Origin: Henricia sp. BOLD:AAB3569
Taxonomy: Eukaryota; Echinodermata; Asteroidea; Spinulosida; Echinasteridae
Direction of reading: 5' to 3'
DNA: 64,000 nt
Assembly (NCBI GenBank): GCA_037783545.1
Contig: JBBELK010000517.1
Location: forward strand, 682,001-746,000
Position 1 is the first letter of the stretch. Every line of letters starts with the position of its first letter. The translations under genes and the position numbers were made by a program. Positions 25,301 to 31,059 of this stretch are shown here, in pieces. The notes below the pieces were generated by a model, which saw only the letters and a program-made list of their open reading frames with translations, ran no database searches and had not been told where the DNA came from.

Positions 25301-28300
25301 AACTTAAAACAATGCAATTTTTCGTGAAATTTACGGAAAAATAATCTCCGCGCGATCTGCTTTGTTAACAACATTCTCGGAATGTTCTTAGAACGTTACA
25401 CTGCAACGTTATATTCAAACTTCCACAAAACGTCCCCTCGACGTTCAAAACGAACGTCCCCTCGACGTTCAAAACGAACGTAACTTCCACGAACGTTCGG
25501 GGAACGTTCGCAGAACGTTATGTGTTAGCTGAGAAGGGTTTTTCCCGATTAAACCTGCATGTGGTGAGCTGACGTGCCTGAATAGCGCGTCTCAAAAACA
25601 GCCCTAGAAGTGCAGGTTATTGGGGAGGCAATTCTGGCAGAGTGGTGCACCCTACCTTAGCGGCTCGTAGCCTCGTGCGGTGGTTGATGCAGCCAGCCTT
25701 ACCACAGGAGGGGATCATGATATGCACATTACTGCCCAATAAAAGAAGCTGACATCATCACTTAGATTAGAGGAAGTTATTGTCTCTACCCCTCCCATGC
25801 CTGTACATGTAATTATGACAGCCATTTTGAGTTTGTGCATGGCTTTTATTGTTTGTCGAAGGTTGCATTAAAATTGTGTGTATACCAGTAAATTCCCTGG
25901 CCCTAACAACCCTAGGGTGGACATTTAAATCACTGTTTTACTCCAAATATTAAAGAAGTTATAGCCATTTTAGCGATTTTCAGGGTCAATGGTGGCCATC
26001 TTGGAATTGACTCAGATGTCACCCATTTCCGGTTGCTAGATTTTGGTAGACTTTTATCCTGCCATCTTCCACATTCAGTAGAACCAGAAACCGTTGAAAA
26101 AATATTTTGTTAGAATTTTTGGGAGGTTAGGGTACTTTTTCCATAACTATATATACAATACATTCTTTACAATTAGCGGCCATTTTTAACGTCAGATTTG
26201 ATCACTTTCCCGTGCTCCGTTTCTGTCCAACTTTTGATATGTTGTTCAGCATACTTGAAAGTACAGGAAATTGCAATAAAACAATTTGTTGCAATTATTT
26301 TGAGGTTGAGGTATTTTTTGTGCTATATTGACCCGCCTATATTACATGTAACTGCAAATGATGTACTGGGAATGATGCCACTAACCTCAGTCTTGTGTTT
26401 CTGGCTATCTGACACCATGTCCAGCTGCTGTTGCTTCACGGCTTGCTCCAACTCTTGAGTTGACTTTGTGGCATCGTCCAATCGCCTCTTGGTGCTCTGT
26501 AGGTCAAAGGTCACCTCCTCAAGCTGTGCTCGCAAGTCGGTCGATTCTTGCTCCTTGCCAACGAGGGCGCTCTCTAGTTTGTGCAGGTTGGTCTGGAGCT
26601 GCTGGGAAGCCTCGTCCCTTTCATTTACCTGAGGGATGAAAAGTCAGGAGTTAAACTGTGAAAATACGGGGTGCTTATTTGTTTAATAATGTGTAGTTGG
26701 CTGGGGAGCATGTGTGGTCTAGTGGGTATACAGCCGTGCTCGTGATCGAGGGGAAAAAAAAAATCTCCCCCACAACATTGAGAGAATTTGTATTGATTTC
26801 TTAACCAAAACTTGGGCCAATGGAAAGGTCAAATTATTACTATGATTATGTCTCATTTTGAAATTCTGGATATTGATAGGTCCACTACTTCAGGAAATCT
26901 TATTCACAAGCACATTTTTTTGAAAACATTGCATGAATATTAATAAAGCCCTGTGTCTCGACCAATCAGATCTCTACGTCCAATTTTATTTTATTTTATT
27001 TATTTAAAGACCACATCCAACAGCGGAGGGACCGCCCATTACAGGAATAGGAGCAAGTGTGGTTAAGTGCCTTGCTCAAGGGCACAGGTGCCACAACCCG
27101 TCACGGCCAGGAATCGAACCTACATTCTAGTACTAGCACAGGAACTTAAGTTCGACGCACTAGACCGCTCGGCCATAACACCCCACAATTCTGGTAGCAA
27201 GTTAGCCCGTGTACAAAGTGACAGACGGGTTTCTCAAGTCGGTAACTGGACGTCGACTAGACTTGTTCCCAGTCCATTTGCAACTACGCTGCTGCGGTTT
27301 ACGAACCAACCGGTCCAGTTACCGACTTGACATCAAGTCTGCTTCCAAATTGCATTTGGGCACGTTAGTTTTGTTGTCACATTTCATTAATAATAATAAT
27401 AATAATGATTAGATTTGTATAGCGCACATATCCAACCTGCAGGGTGTTCAAGGCGCTGTTACCATTATTACCGCTGCCATCAGGGAATCACCAGAACCAT
27501 TTCGCTTCAACTAGGTGGCTGCTGGTCAGGCGCACAACCCTATCAGCAGTTATATTGTAGAATTCCCCTTAACAGCTTCTCATATATCGCTTGGGTTGAC
27601 GAGGCAACTGGGATTAAGTGCCTTGCTCAGGGACACAGACACGTTGGTCGAAAAGGGGCTCGAACCCCCATTGCAACCTCTGATTGGGAGTCCCGCTTCA
27701 TACCCACTAGACCACACACGCTCCCCGTAACACTGAAGAACCAAAACATGACTGAAAAGTGTTTCAAACCAAACATCCATTTACGACCACCCATGTGACA
27801 CCCTCTCGACCAATGGGATTGTGTCAACTGTCTTTATAGTTTTTTTCAATAAAATTCACTGAATCAAAAGGTCTCCCCACCTCTTGGTTGGTGTGTCTAT
27901 GTGCTTCCCTGTATGACGTAAAGTCTGCTTGTAGCTTGCTGGCTTGTTCCTGGTACTGGGCTGACTGTGAGCGGAGACAACATGTGAAAAATGGTAAGAT
28001 ATGAACTGCATGGCAACCATGGAGACTTTTTAACATTAGACATTAAATGGGTCCACAGTAATGGGGTACATTTGAAAAATAAGTCAATAATTCCTTTACC
28101 TCAAAATTAAAGAAATTTCCTTGTACTCAGGAGATAACTTTTGCCCAAAAAGGTAAGATATTGCTGCCACAACACGCCTTTCTAAAAACCCTGTGTACAA
28201 ATTTCTAATATACGCTCGTAACCGGGACGAACACTTGTGTTACGTTTTAGGCCGTCTCGGTTACGAGCGTATATTGGAAATTTGTACACATGGTTTTTAA

Positions 28301-29249
28301 AAAGGCATGTTGTCACACTATTTGTAACCCTTCTTGGGCCTAAGTTATCTCTTCAGAACAATTTCTTTTATTTTGAGACCAGACAAAGGTATTTTCTGGA
28401 AAATATGGTCTGTGTTTCCAAAATGCGCCCCTTTTACCGTGGAAAGACTCCAGTGCATGTTACTGTTGTACAGTATTTGTTATTACTGTACTCAAGTGCA
28501 TTGCGCGCACACGCACAGTGCATTATCTTGATGCAAGATGCGCGCATATACGTGTGCTTTCTTAGGCGTGGACGCGCATCGGATTAGGTCCTTGTGCTGC
28601 ACAGTATCAGAAATGCACAGTATTTGCAAAAGCTTCATTTTATATAATAATACCTGTTCTTTTTTTTCTGCCAGTTTTTCTTTCAGGTTCTGGATCTTCC
28701 CTTCGCTGGTTTCCAGTTTCTCCTTGGTCTTTTTCAGCTCTCCCTGGGCTTTGTCCAGCTCCTTTGTCAGGGTGTCTATCACTCTGTCTGCTTTCTCCGC
28801 ATGGTCCGTTTTATCCTTCAATTGTAGCTCTGTGTCTGTTAGTGAGCGTCGGAGTTTATCAGCTGTGTCATCTCGTTCCTTGATCTGTAATATAATTTCA
28901 AGGCCAAATGGGCTACTCAGGAAAGGCAGTAAAGGTAGAGGAAAGAAGAAGAGAAAGTAGGGATGCATTAACATTCTTTTTGAAAATTGACAGGTTAGGG
29001 CGGTATCACACAACAGACTTGGTGTTCTTTTCTGCAGCCTTTCTGCGGGATCCTGCATACTTGTATAATCCCCCAATTAATTGCTTTCCGTGACGTAGAA
29101 CATCCGGGAATGTTTGGTGGTCAACAATCATGCGTGTACACGCACGCGCCAATAGACGCACATGAACATGCGTAAAAAATACTCACCGGCGTATTTTCAT
29201 TCGAAGATGCCGCACACTCGTGCTGCGATACGTTCAAATTATTGAGCAT
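5924..29249 (-). CDS. Long coiled-coil protein, 18 coding exons, 1035 residues
   Basis: Gene model built from GT/AG sites and phase continuity; the 18 exons are listed separately. Residues 22-925 or so are an almost continuous coiled coil: rich in E, Q, K, R and L with heptad spacing and almost no proline or glycine. Residues about 930-971 are a polar Ser/Arg/Gly/Ala linker, and the last 64 residues form a short helical tail with two tryptophans (KSYWIQRV and SEFWSDKV). No signal peptide, membrane segment or enzymatic motif is seen. Introns up to residue 711 are all phase 0; the next four exons join in phase 2; the last joins are phase 0. Most exon ends are Glu or Gln and most exon starts are V, I or L, which suggests growth by exon duplication. 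A structural role (cytoskeleton, centrosome, cilium, sperm or Golgi) is only an inference. I do not recognise the family with confidence and give no symbol. Exons between those listed could have been missed. Confidence 0.82.
6357..7202. mobile_element. Inner inverted-repeat element (GGGGTYGATTTCACTAA ends)
   Basis: Starts with GGGGTTGATTTCACTAA and ends with the complement TTAGTGAAATCGACCCC. Internal sequence is rich in GATGGGT/CATCGTA-type motifs in both orientations. It lies inside the foldback element 6274-7649. Confidence 0.65.
7203..7354. mobile_element. Small palindromic MITE (GGGGTCGATTTCACAAAGA ends)
   Basis: About 150 bases, nearly fully self-complementary: GGGGTCGATTTCACAAAGA at one end and TCTTTGTGAAATCGACCCC at the other, with mirrored GCGACGCGTCGCAA and GCGACGCATCGCAA blocks inside. 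It belongs to the same terminal-repeat family as the adjacent element. Confidence 0.75.
7884..8030 (-). CDS. Coiled-coil gene exon 17 (linker)
   Basis: Residues 923-971, 147 bases. After LESEKYHRS the coil breaks into a low-complexity Ser/Ala/Gly/Arg/Tyr segment without heptads. Acceptor CGTAG, donor AAG then GTATGA. Likely a flexible linker. Confidence 0.78.
8221..8581 (+). mobile_element. tRNA-derived SINE (Ser/Leu-like head)
   Basis: Head has pol III box A (TGGCCGAGCGG, 8231-8241) and box B (GGTTCGATTCC, 8285-8295), followed by a body containing AAAGATCCCAGAGCATTCTT and a tail of AAAT repeats. A second box-B-like GGTTCGAATCC lies just after the tail (8600-8620), perhaps the remnant of another copy. 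The tRNA-like head lacks a foldable acceptor stem and is not a tRNA gene. Confidence 0.85.
8768..8987 (-). CDS. Coiled-coil gene exon 16
   Basis: Residues 849-922, 220 bases, returning the frame to phase 0. Acceptor TTTAG, donor CAG then GTATGG. Last part of the main rod, ending SREKDLKAQ. Confidence 0.87.
9257..9614 (-). mobile_element. tRNA-derived SINE, minus orientation
   Basis: On the minus strand it starts GGGGTACCGTGGTCGAGTGG (box A) with GGTTCGAACC (box B), then shares the AGATCCCAGAGCATTCTTTC core with the SINE at 8221, and ends in an ATT-repeat tail at 9257-9271. It sits 15 bases from the exon 15 donor. Confidence 0.85.
9630..9794 (-). CDS. Coiled-coil gene exon 15
   Basis: Residues 794-849, 165 bases. 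Acceptor GTCCAG, donor GTAAGC. A SINE lies only 15 bases beyond the donor. Confidence 0.86.
9915..10346. mobile_element. MITE with GGGAGGTTTCGCAAGC ends and TA duplication
   Basis: GGGAGGTTTCGCAAGC at 9915 and its exact complement ending at 10346, both flanked by TA, as expected for Tc1/mariner-like or Harbinger-like insertions. Interior rich in CGGATA and GCGTAGC motifs. 432 bases, no coding capacity. Confidence 0.85.
10662..10736 (-). CDS. Coiled-coil gene exon 14
   Basis: Residues 769-794, 75 bases. Only one frame is open, and it is the one demanded by exon 13. Acceptor AAACAG, donor GTAAGC. Both ends in phase 2. Confidence 0.83.
11862..12058. repeat. Long hairpin next to exon 13
   Basis: Arms of roughly 60 bases: CATTTTGGGAGTCAAATAAT on the left and its complement ending near 12058, continuing through GCGTGCGCGTTGTG and CACAACGCGCACGC. 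Probably a foldback MITE. Confidence 0.75.
12091..12263 (-). CDS. Coiled-coil gene exon 13
   Basis: Residues 712-769, 173 bases. Acceptor TTGCAG, donor GTACGT after AAAA, leaving phase 2 (the last codon, Lys, is completed by exon 14). A strong hairpin lies about 32 bases beyond the donor. Confidence 0.85.
12413..12600. repeat. Intron segment shared with 17588-17800
   Basis: Similar to 17588-17800 along its length, for example TTTTTGACGATATCCTT and AGAATGGTAATGAGAAAAAT in both. It ends 30 bases before exon 12; the other copy ends 26 bases before exon 8. Confidence 0.7.
12631..12882 (-). CDS. Coiled-coil gene exon 12
   Basis: Residues 628-711, 252 bases (12 x 21). Acceptor TGTCAG, donor GAG then GTGAGG. 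Last exon of the heptad-sized, phase 0 series. Confidence 0.88.
12929..13502. mobile_element. MITE with TTAA target duplication (AGGGCC ends)
   Basis: TTAA then AGGGCCCATGA at 12929; TCATGGCCCT then TTAA at 13502. TTAA duplication is characteristic of piggyBac and Kolobok groups. Non-coding interior, 574 bases. Confidence 0.7.
13597..13806. mobile_element. Small MITE with TTAGGACGA ends, TA duplication
   Basis: TTAGGACGACCG at the left and its partial complement CGATCGTCCTAA at the right, each flanked by TA. It contains a 22-base imperfect tandem repeat at 13681-13748 (three units around ACCTAATAAAAATGGTT). Confidence 0.65.
14112..14279 (-). CDS. Coiled-coil gene exon 11
   Basis: Residues 572-627, 168 bases (8 x 21). 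Acceptor CTTCAG, donor GAG then GTTAGT, the same donor as exon 4. Confidence 0.87.
14371..14866. mobile_element. Mosaic foldback element, copy A
   Basis: Begins with a segment around ACCTTAGACAGTTTACGCAT, carries a roughly 200-base module (GAAAGCAAAATGTGC to CGGCAAGCTAATTTT), and ends in a hairpin at 14737-14866 whose arms contain AAACAATACGTTTAAAACCA. The module recurs at 15860-16050 and, inverted, at 18590-18980. Confidence 0.7.
14940..15191 (-). CDS. Coiled-coil gene exon 10
   Basis: Residues 488-571, 252 bases (12 x 21). Acceptor TGTGAG, a weaker but acceptable site; donor GAG then GTAGGT. Ends EEYRSAHAE. Confidence 0.85.
15318..15485 (-). CDS. Coiled-coil gene exon 9
   Basis: Residues 432-487, 168 bases (8 x 21). 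Acceptor TTTCAG, donor CAG then GTATCT. No initiator is needed; it is open in phase 0 from LSQQSNELEDQ to KDRDTQ. Confidence 0.87.
15733..16275. mobile_element. MITE with ATAGACCGATCCAGTAAG ends (copy B of module)
   Basis: Perfect 18-base terminal inverted repeats at 15733-15750 and 16258-16275. If the outer two bases are read as target duplication, it is a TA-type insertion. Its interior holds the same module as 14371-14866, so one internal module is found with different ends. Confidence 0.85.
16603..16890. mobile_element. Palindromic MITE with CTATACAC ends
   Basis: Outer ends CTATACACCAATCCG and the complement of a close variant ending at 16890. The inner arms from 16643 and to 16850 contain GTCCGCCATAGCTGGGGGCC and its complement. 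288 bases, non-coding. Confidence 0.75.
17588..17800. repeat. Intron segment shared with 12413-12600
   Basis: Second copy of the segment, same orientation and the same position relative to an exon donor (exon 8). Either an exon-plus-intron duplication or a dispersed repeat. Confidence 0.7.
17826..18014 (-). CDS. Coiled-coil gene exon 8
   Basis: Residues 369-431, 189 bases (9 x 21). Acceptor GTCCAG, donor CAG then GTTGGT. The intron just beyond the donor shares a long similar segment with the intron beyond exon 12. Confidence 0.86.
18050..18235. repeat. Repeat with recurring GCGCCTTATAC-type motifs
   Basis: The motif GTGCGCCTTATAC and variants occur about four times within 150 bases, ending near TTTTACGGGTA. 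Resembles sub-terminal repeats of a short DNA transposon; ends unresolved. Confidence 0.5.
18387..19115. mobile_element. Mosaic foldback element, copy C (inverted)
   Basis: Begins with a 166-base hairpin (18387-18552, arms over 70 bases, including GGCGCTGATAATGCC), then the shared module in reverse orientation, and ends with the complement of the copy A start (ATGCGTAAACTGTCTAAGGT). A stretch at 18780-18950 with repeated TGGGGTACC motifs is extra relative to copy A. Confidence 0.7.
19529..19675 (-). CDS. Coiled-coil gene exon 7
   Basis: Residues 320-368, 147 bases (7 x 21). Acceptor TTTCAG, donor CAG then GTGGGA. Confidence 0.87.
19890..20248. mobile_element. MITE with TTAA duplication (AGGAGTGTGACCAGA ends)
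   Basis: TTAA then AGGAGTGTGACCAGA at 19890; TCTGGTCACGCTCCT then TTAA at 20248 (one mismatch between arms). piggyBac/Kolobok-type target site. 359 bases, non-coding. Confidence 0.85.
20609..20790 (+). mobile_element. 5'-truncated SINE of the 27388 family
   Basis: Matches the 3' half of the SINE at 27388-27726 in the opposite orientation (ACTGCTGATAGGGTTG, CCACCTAGTT, AAATGGTTCTGGTGATTCCC), and ends in an ATT tail at 20766-20790. Confidence 0.75.
21759..21926 (-). CDS. Coiled-coil gene exon 6
   Basis: Residues 264-319, 168 bases (8 x 21). Acceptor CCTCAG, donor GAG then GTGAGA. Ends QQYRDAAQE. Confidence 0.88.
22276..22534. mobile_element. hAT-like MITE with a 36-base G tract
   Basis: Ends CAGGGCTGGATCCAG and CTGGATCCGCCCCTG (imperfect inverted repeats of the CAGGGGCGGATCCAG type common in hAT elements). 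Contains an uninterrupted run of 36 G at 22303-22338, flanked by AAAAT and CGTG. No clean 8 bp target duplication was seen. Confidence 0.65.
22700..22867 (-). CDS. Coiled-coil gene exon 5
   Basis: Residues 208-263, 168 bases (8 x 21). Acceptor TCTCAG, donor GAG then GTGGGT. Starts VLKFENQAMQLES. Confidence 0.87.
24425..24889. repeat. GGGCTGG-rich minisatellite
   Basis: Strongly G/T-biased on the plus strand, made of irregular repeats of GGGCTGG, TGGCTT and GGGCAGGGTT, with two diverged copies of a roughly 190-base unit (near 24640-24730 and 24810-24900). The proline-rich minus-strand reading frame across it is a composition artefact. Confidence 0.75.
24890..25531. mobile_element. Inner element with AACGTC/GAACGTTC terminal clusters
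   Basis: Ends are CAGCTAACC..AATAACGT at 24890 and the complement of CAGCTAACACATAACGT at 25531. Both sides carry clusters of AACGTCC and GAACGTTC motifs (24905-24965 and 25375-25520) around an AT-rich core. It lies inside the 23596-26339 element; a loose copy of the left end is embedded in the adjacent minisatellite near 24722. Confidence 0.6.
26386..26628 (-). CDS. Coiled-coil gene exon 4
   Basis: Residues 127-207, 243 bases. This is the only one of exons 1-12 that is not a multiple of 21. Acceptor CCTCAG, donor GAG then GTTAGT, phase 0 on both sides. Confidence 0.87.
26703..26753 (+). mobile_element. SINE head fragment
   Basis: GGGGAGCATGTGTGGTCTAG and the following bases match the tRNA-like start of the SINE at 27388-27726 read on its own strand; the rest is missing. 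Confidence 0.55.
26983..27184 (-). mobile_element. tRNA-derived SINE, short copy
   Basis: Minus-strand head GGGGTGTTATGGCCGAGCGG, the same as the 8221 SINE, with box B GGTTCGATTCC, a shortened body and an ATTTT-rich tail at 26983-27003. Confidence 0.8.
27235..27329. repeat. Small inverted repeat
   Basis: CAAGTCGGTAACTGGA on the left and its complement at the right end; 95 bases in total. Lies between two SINEs. Confidence 0.6.
27388..27726 (-). mobile_element. tRNA-derived SINE, second family
   Basis: Minus-strand head GGGGAGCGTGTGTGGTCTAG with box B GGTTCGAGCC, then a body different from the 8221 family, ending in an ATT tail (27388-27410) after GCGCTATACAA. Related copies: 20609 and 26703. 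Confidence 0.8.
27881..27964 (-). CDS. Coiled-coil gene exon 3
   Basis: Residues 99-126, 84 bases (4 x 21), the shortest rod unit. Acceptor TCACAG, donor GAG then GTGGGG. It ends in the YREAHRHTNQE motif also echoed at the ends of exons 6 and 10. Confidence 0.82.
28098..28426. mobile_element. Foldback element, second copy
   Basis: Copy of the element at 6274-7649 without the nested insertions and with a shortened left end. The hairpin arms contain CTCGTAACCGGGACG and complement; the right end is CCAAAATGC at 28426. It lies about 230 bases from exon 2. Confidence 0.7.
28654..28884 (-). CDS. Coiled-coil gene exon 2
   Basis: Residues 22-98, 231 bases (11 x 21). Acceptor TTACAG, donor CAG then GTATTA. 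Dense heptads starting IKERDDTADKLRR, very rich in Lys and Glu. Confidence 0.88.
29187..29249 (-). CDS. Coiled-coil gene exon 1 (candidate start)
   Basis: ATG at 29249-29247, 21 codons, then a strong GTGAGT donor in phase 0 that fits exon 2. An in-frame TAA lies upstream, so this is the first possible start if the exon is not spliced from further upstream. Residues 1-21 are polar, not coiled coil. A short upstream ORF of 9 codons precedes it. 63 bases is 3 x 21. Confidence 0.5.
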
Positions 29250-29530
29250 GCACTCAGCTTGTTTTTAGCCTGACGAAATACATTTTTATCTTTATCGATA
29301 CAACAGCCATGGCGCAACAACATAAAGCAAGGCAACAGAGGTAAGTGCAACCAATGTGCTTTTCTTGCTCTTTTTGTCGGTTATCACTCGAGCCACGTGC
29401 GTCATGAAAAATGACAACCAAAATGGCGGATGGAAGGCGTGACGTCACTGGAAGCAATAAATACAAAACAGCCCTTGGCAACGTAGGGCATCTGTGGGCT
29501 AGGACGGAAATATGCAGATCGGCAAACACG
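29250..29530 (-). promoter_or_regulatory. Probable promoter of the coiled-coil gene
   Basis: Between the predicted start codon and the satellite lie a perfect palindromic CRE (TGACGTCA, 29440-29447), a YY1-like AAAATGGCGG (29420-29429), an E-box CACGTG (29394-29399) and a GGCAAC half-site of the RFX X-box type (29477-29482). Factor names follow known consensus sites; use in this organism is inferred. Confidence 0.45.
29309..29340 (+). CDS. Weak candidate first exon, opposite direction
   Basis: GCCATGG start context, ten codons (MAQQHKARQQ) plus two bases, then a consensus GTAAGT donor. If real, it starts a plus-strand gene whose first intron holds the satellite. The start codons of this and the minus-strand gene would be only 59 bases apart. 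A chance ATG plus donor is quite possible. Confidence 0.22.
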
Positions 29531-31059
29531 AATATGAGTGGCCCAGCTAAATTTTCATTTTGGATCATTTCTAAGGCATTTTCGGAAGAGTCAATTTTTT
29601 GTAAATTCTGTAAGGACCGTACCTGTCGGCGCCGATGACCCCGGTCCCGGAAAAAAAGAAAGTCCTGAAATCTGCCAAAATGAGTTGGGGATATGCTCAA
29701 TTTTCATTTAGGATCATTTCTAAGGCATTTTCGGAAGAGTCAATTTTTTGTAAATTCTGTAAGGACCGTACCTGTCGGCGCCGATGACCCCGGTCCCGGA
29801 AAAAAAGAAAGTCCTGAAATCTGCCAAAATGAGTTGGGGATATGCTAAATTTTCATTTAGGATCATTTCTAAGGCATTTTCGGAAGAGTCAATTTTTTGT
29901 AAATTCTGTAAGGACCGTACCTGTCGGCGCCAATGACCCCGGTCCCGGAAAAAAAGAAAGTCCTGAAATCTGCCAAAATGAGTTGGGGATATGCTAAATT
30001 TTCATTTAGGATCATTTCTAAGGCATTTTCGGAAGAGTCAATTTTTTGTAAATTCTGTAAGGACCGTACCTGTCGGCGCCGATGACCCCGGTCCTGGAAA
30101 AAAAGAAAGTCCTGAAATCTGCCAAAATGAGTTGGGGATATGCTAAATTTTCATTTAGGATCATTTCTAAGGCATTTTCGGAAGAGTCAATTTTTTGTAA
30201 ATTTTGTAAGGACCGTACCTGTCGGCGCCGATGATCCCGGTTCTGGAAAAAAAGAAAGTCCTGAAATCTGCCAAAATGAGTTGGGGATATGCTAAATTTT
30301 CATTCAGGATCATTTCTAAGGCATTTTCGGAAGAGTCAATTTTTTGTAAATTTTGTAAGGACCGTACCTGTCGGCGCCGATGACCCCGGTCCCGGAAAAA
30401 AAGAAAGTCCTGAAATCTGCCAAAATGAGTTGGGGATATGCTAAATTTTCATTTAGGATCATTTCTAAGGCATTTTCGGAAGAGTCAATTTTTTGTAAAT
30501 TTTGTAAGGACCGTACCTGTCGGCGCCGATGATCCCGGTTCCGGAAAAAAAGAAAGTCCTGAAATCTGCCAAAATGAGTTGGGGATATGCTAAATTTTCA
30601 TTCAGGATCATTTCTAAGGCATTTTCGGAAGAGTCAATTTTTTGTAAATTTTGTAAGGACCGTACCTGTCGGCGCCGATGACCCCGGTCCCGGAAAAAAA
30701 GAAAGTACTGAAATCTGCCAAAATGAGTTGGGGATATGCTAAATTTTCATTTAGGATCATTTCTAAGGCATTTTCGGAAGAGTAAAATTTTGTAAATTCT
30801 GTAAGGACCGTACCTGTCGGCGCCGATGACCCCGGTCCTGGAAAAAAAGAAAGTCCTGAAATCTGCCAAAATGAGTTGGGGATATGCTAAATTTTCATTT
30901 AGGATCATTTCTAAGGCATTTTCGGAAGAGTCAATTTTTTGTAAATTCTGTAAGGACCGTACCTGTCGGCGCCGATGACCCAGGTCCCGGAAAAAAAGAA
31001 AGTCCTGAAATCTGCCAAAATGAGTTGGGGATATGCTAAATTTTCATTTAGGATCATTT

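Larger units (their letters stand above)
23596..26339. mobile_element. 2.7 kb element with very long inverted arms
   Basis: Starts TAGGCGGGTCAATATA at 23596 and ends with the exact complement at 26339, flanked by TAT on both sides (possible 3 bp or TA duplication). The arms, about 23596-24350 and 25535-26339, are imperfect reverse complements over some 750 bases, matching through AAAATGGC, GACAATAACTTC, GAGACGCGC and TTAATC blocks. The spacer holds a G/T-rich minisatellite and another inverted-repeat element. No transposase ORF. Exon 4 begins 47 bases after its right end. Confidence 0.8.

Noticed and set aside
5924-29249. Naming the coiled-coil gene as a known family (for example a myosin, a ciliary rootlet or a sperm-tail protein)
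   Set aside because: No motor domain or diagnostic motif is visible, and coiled-coil sequence resembles many families by composition. A profile search with the C-terminal tail would be needed.
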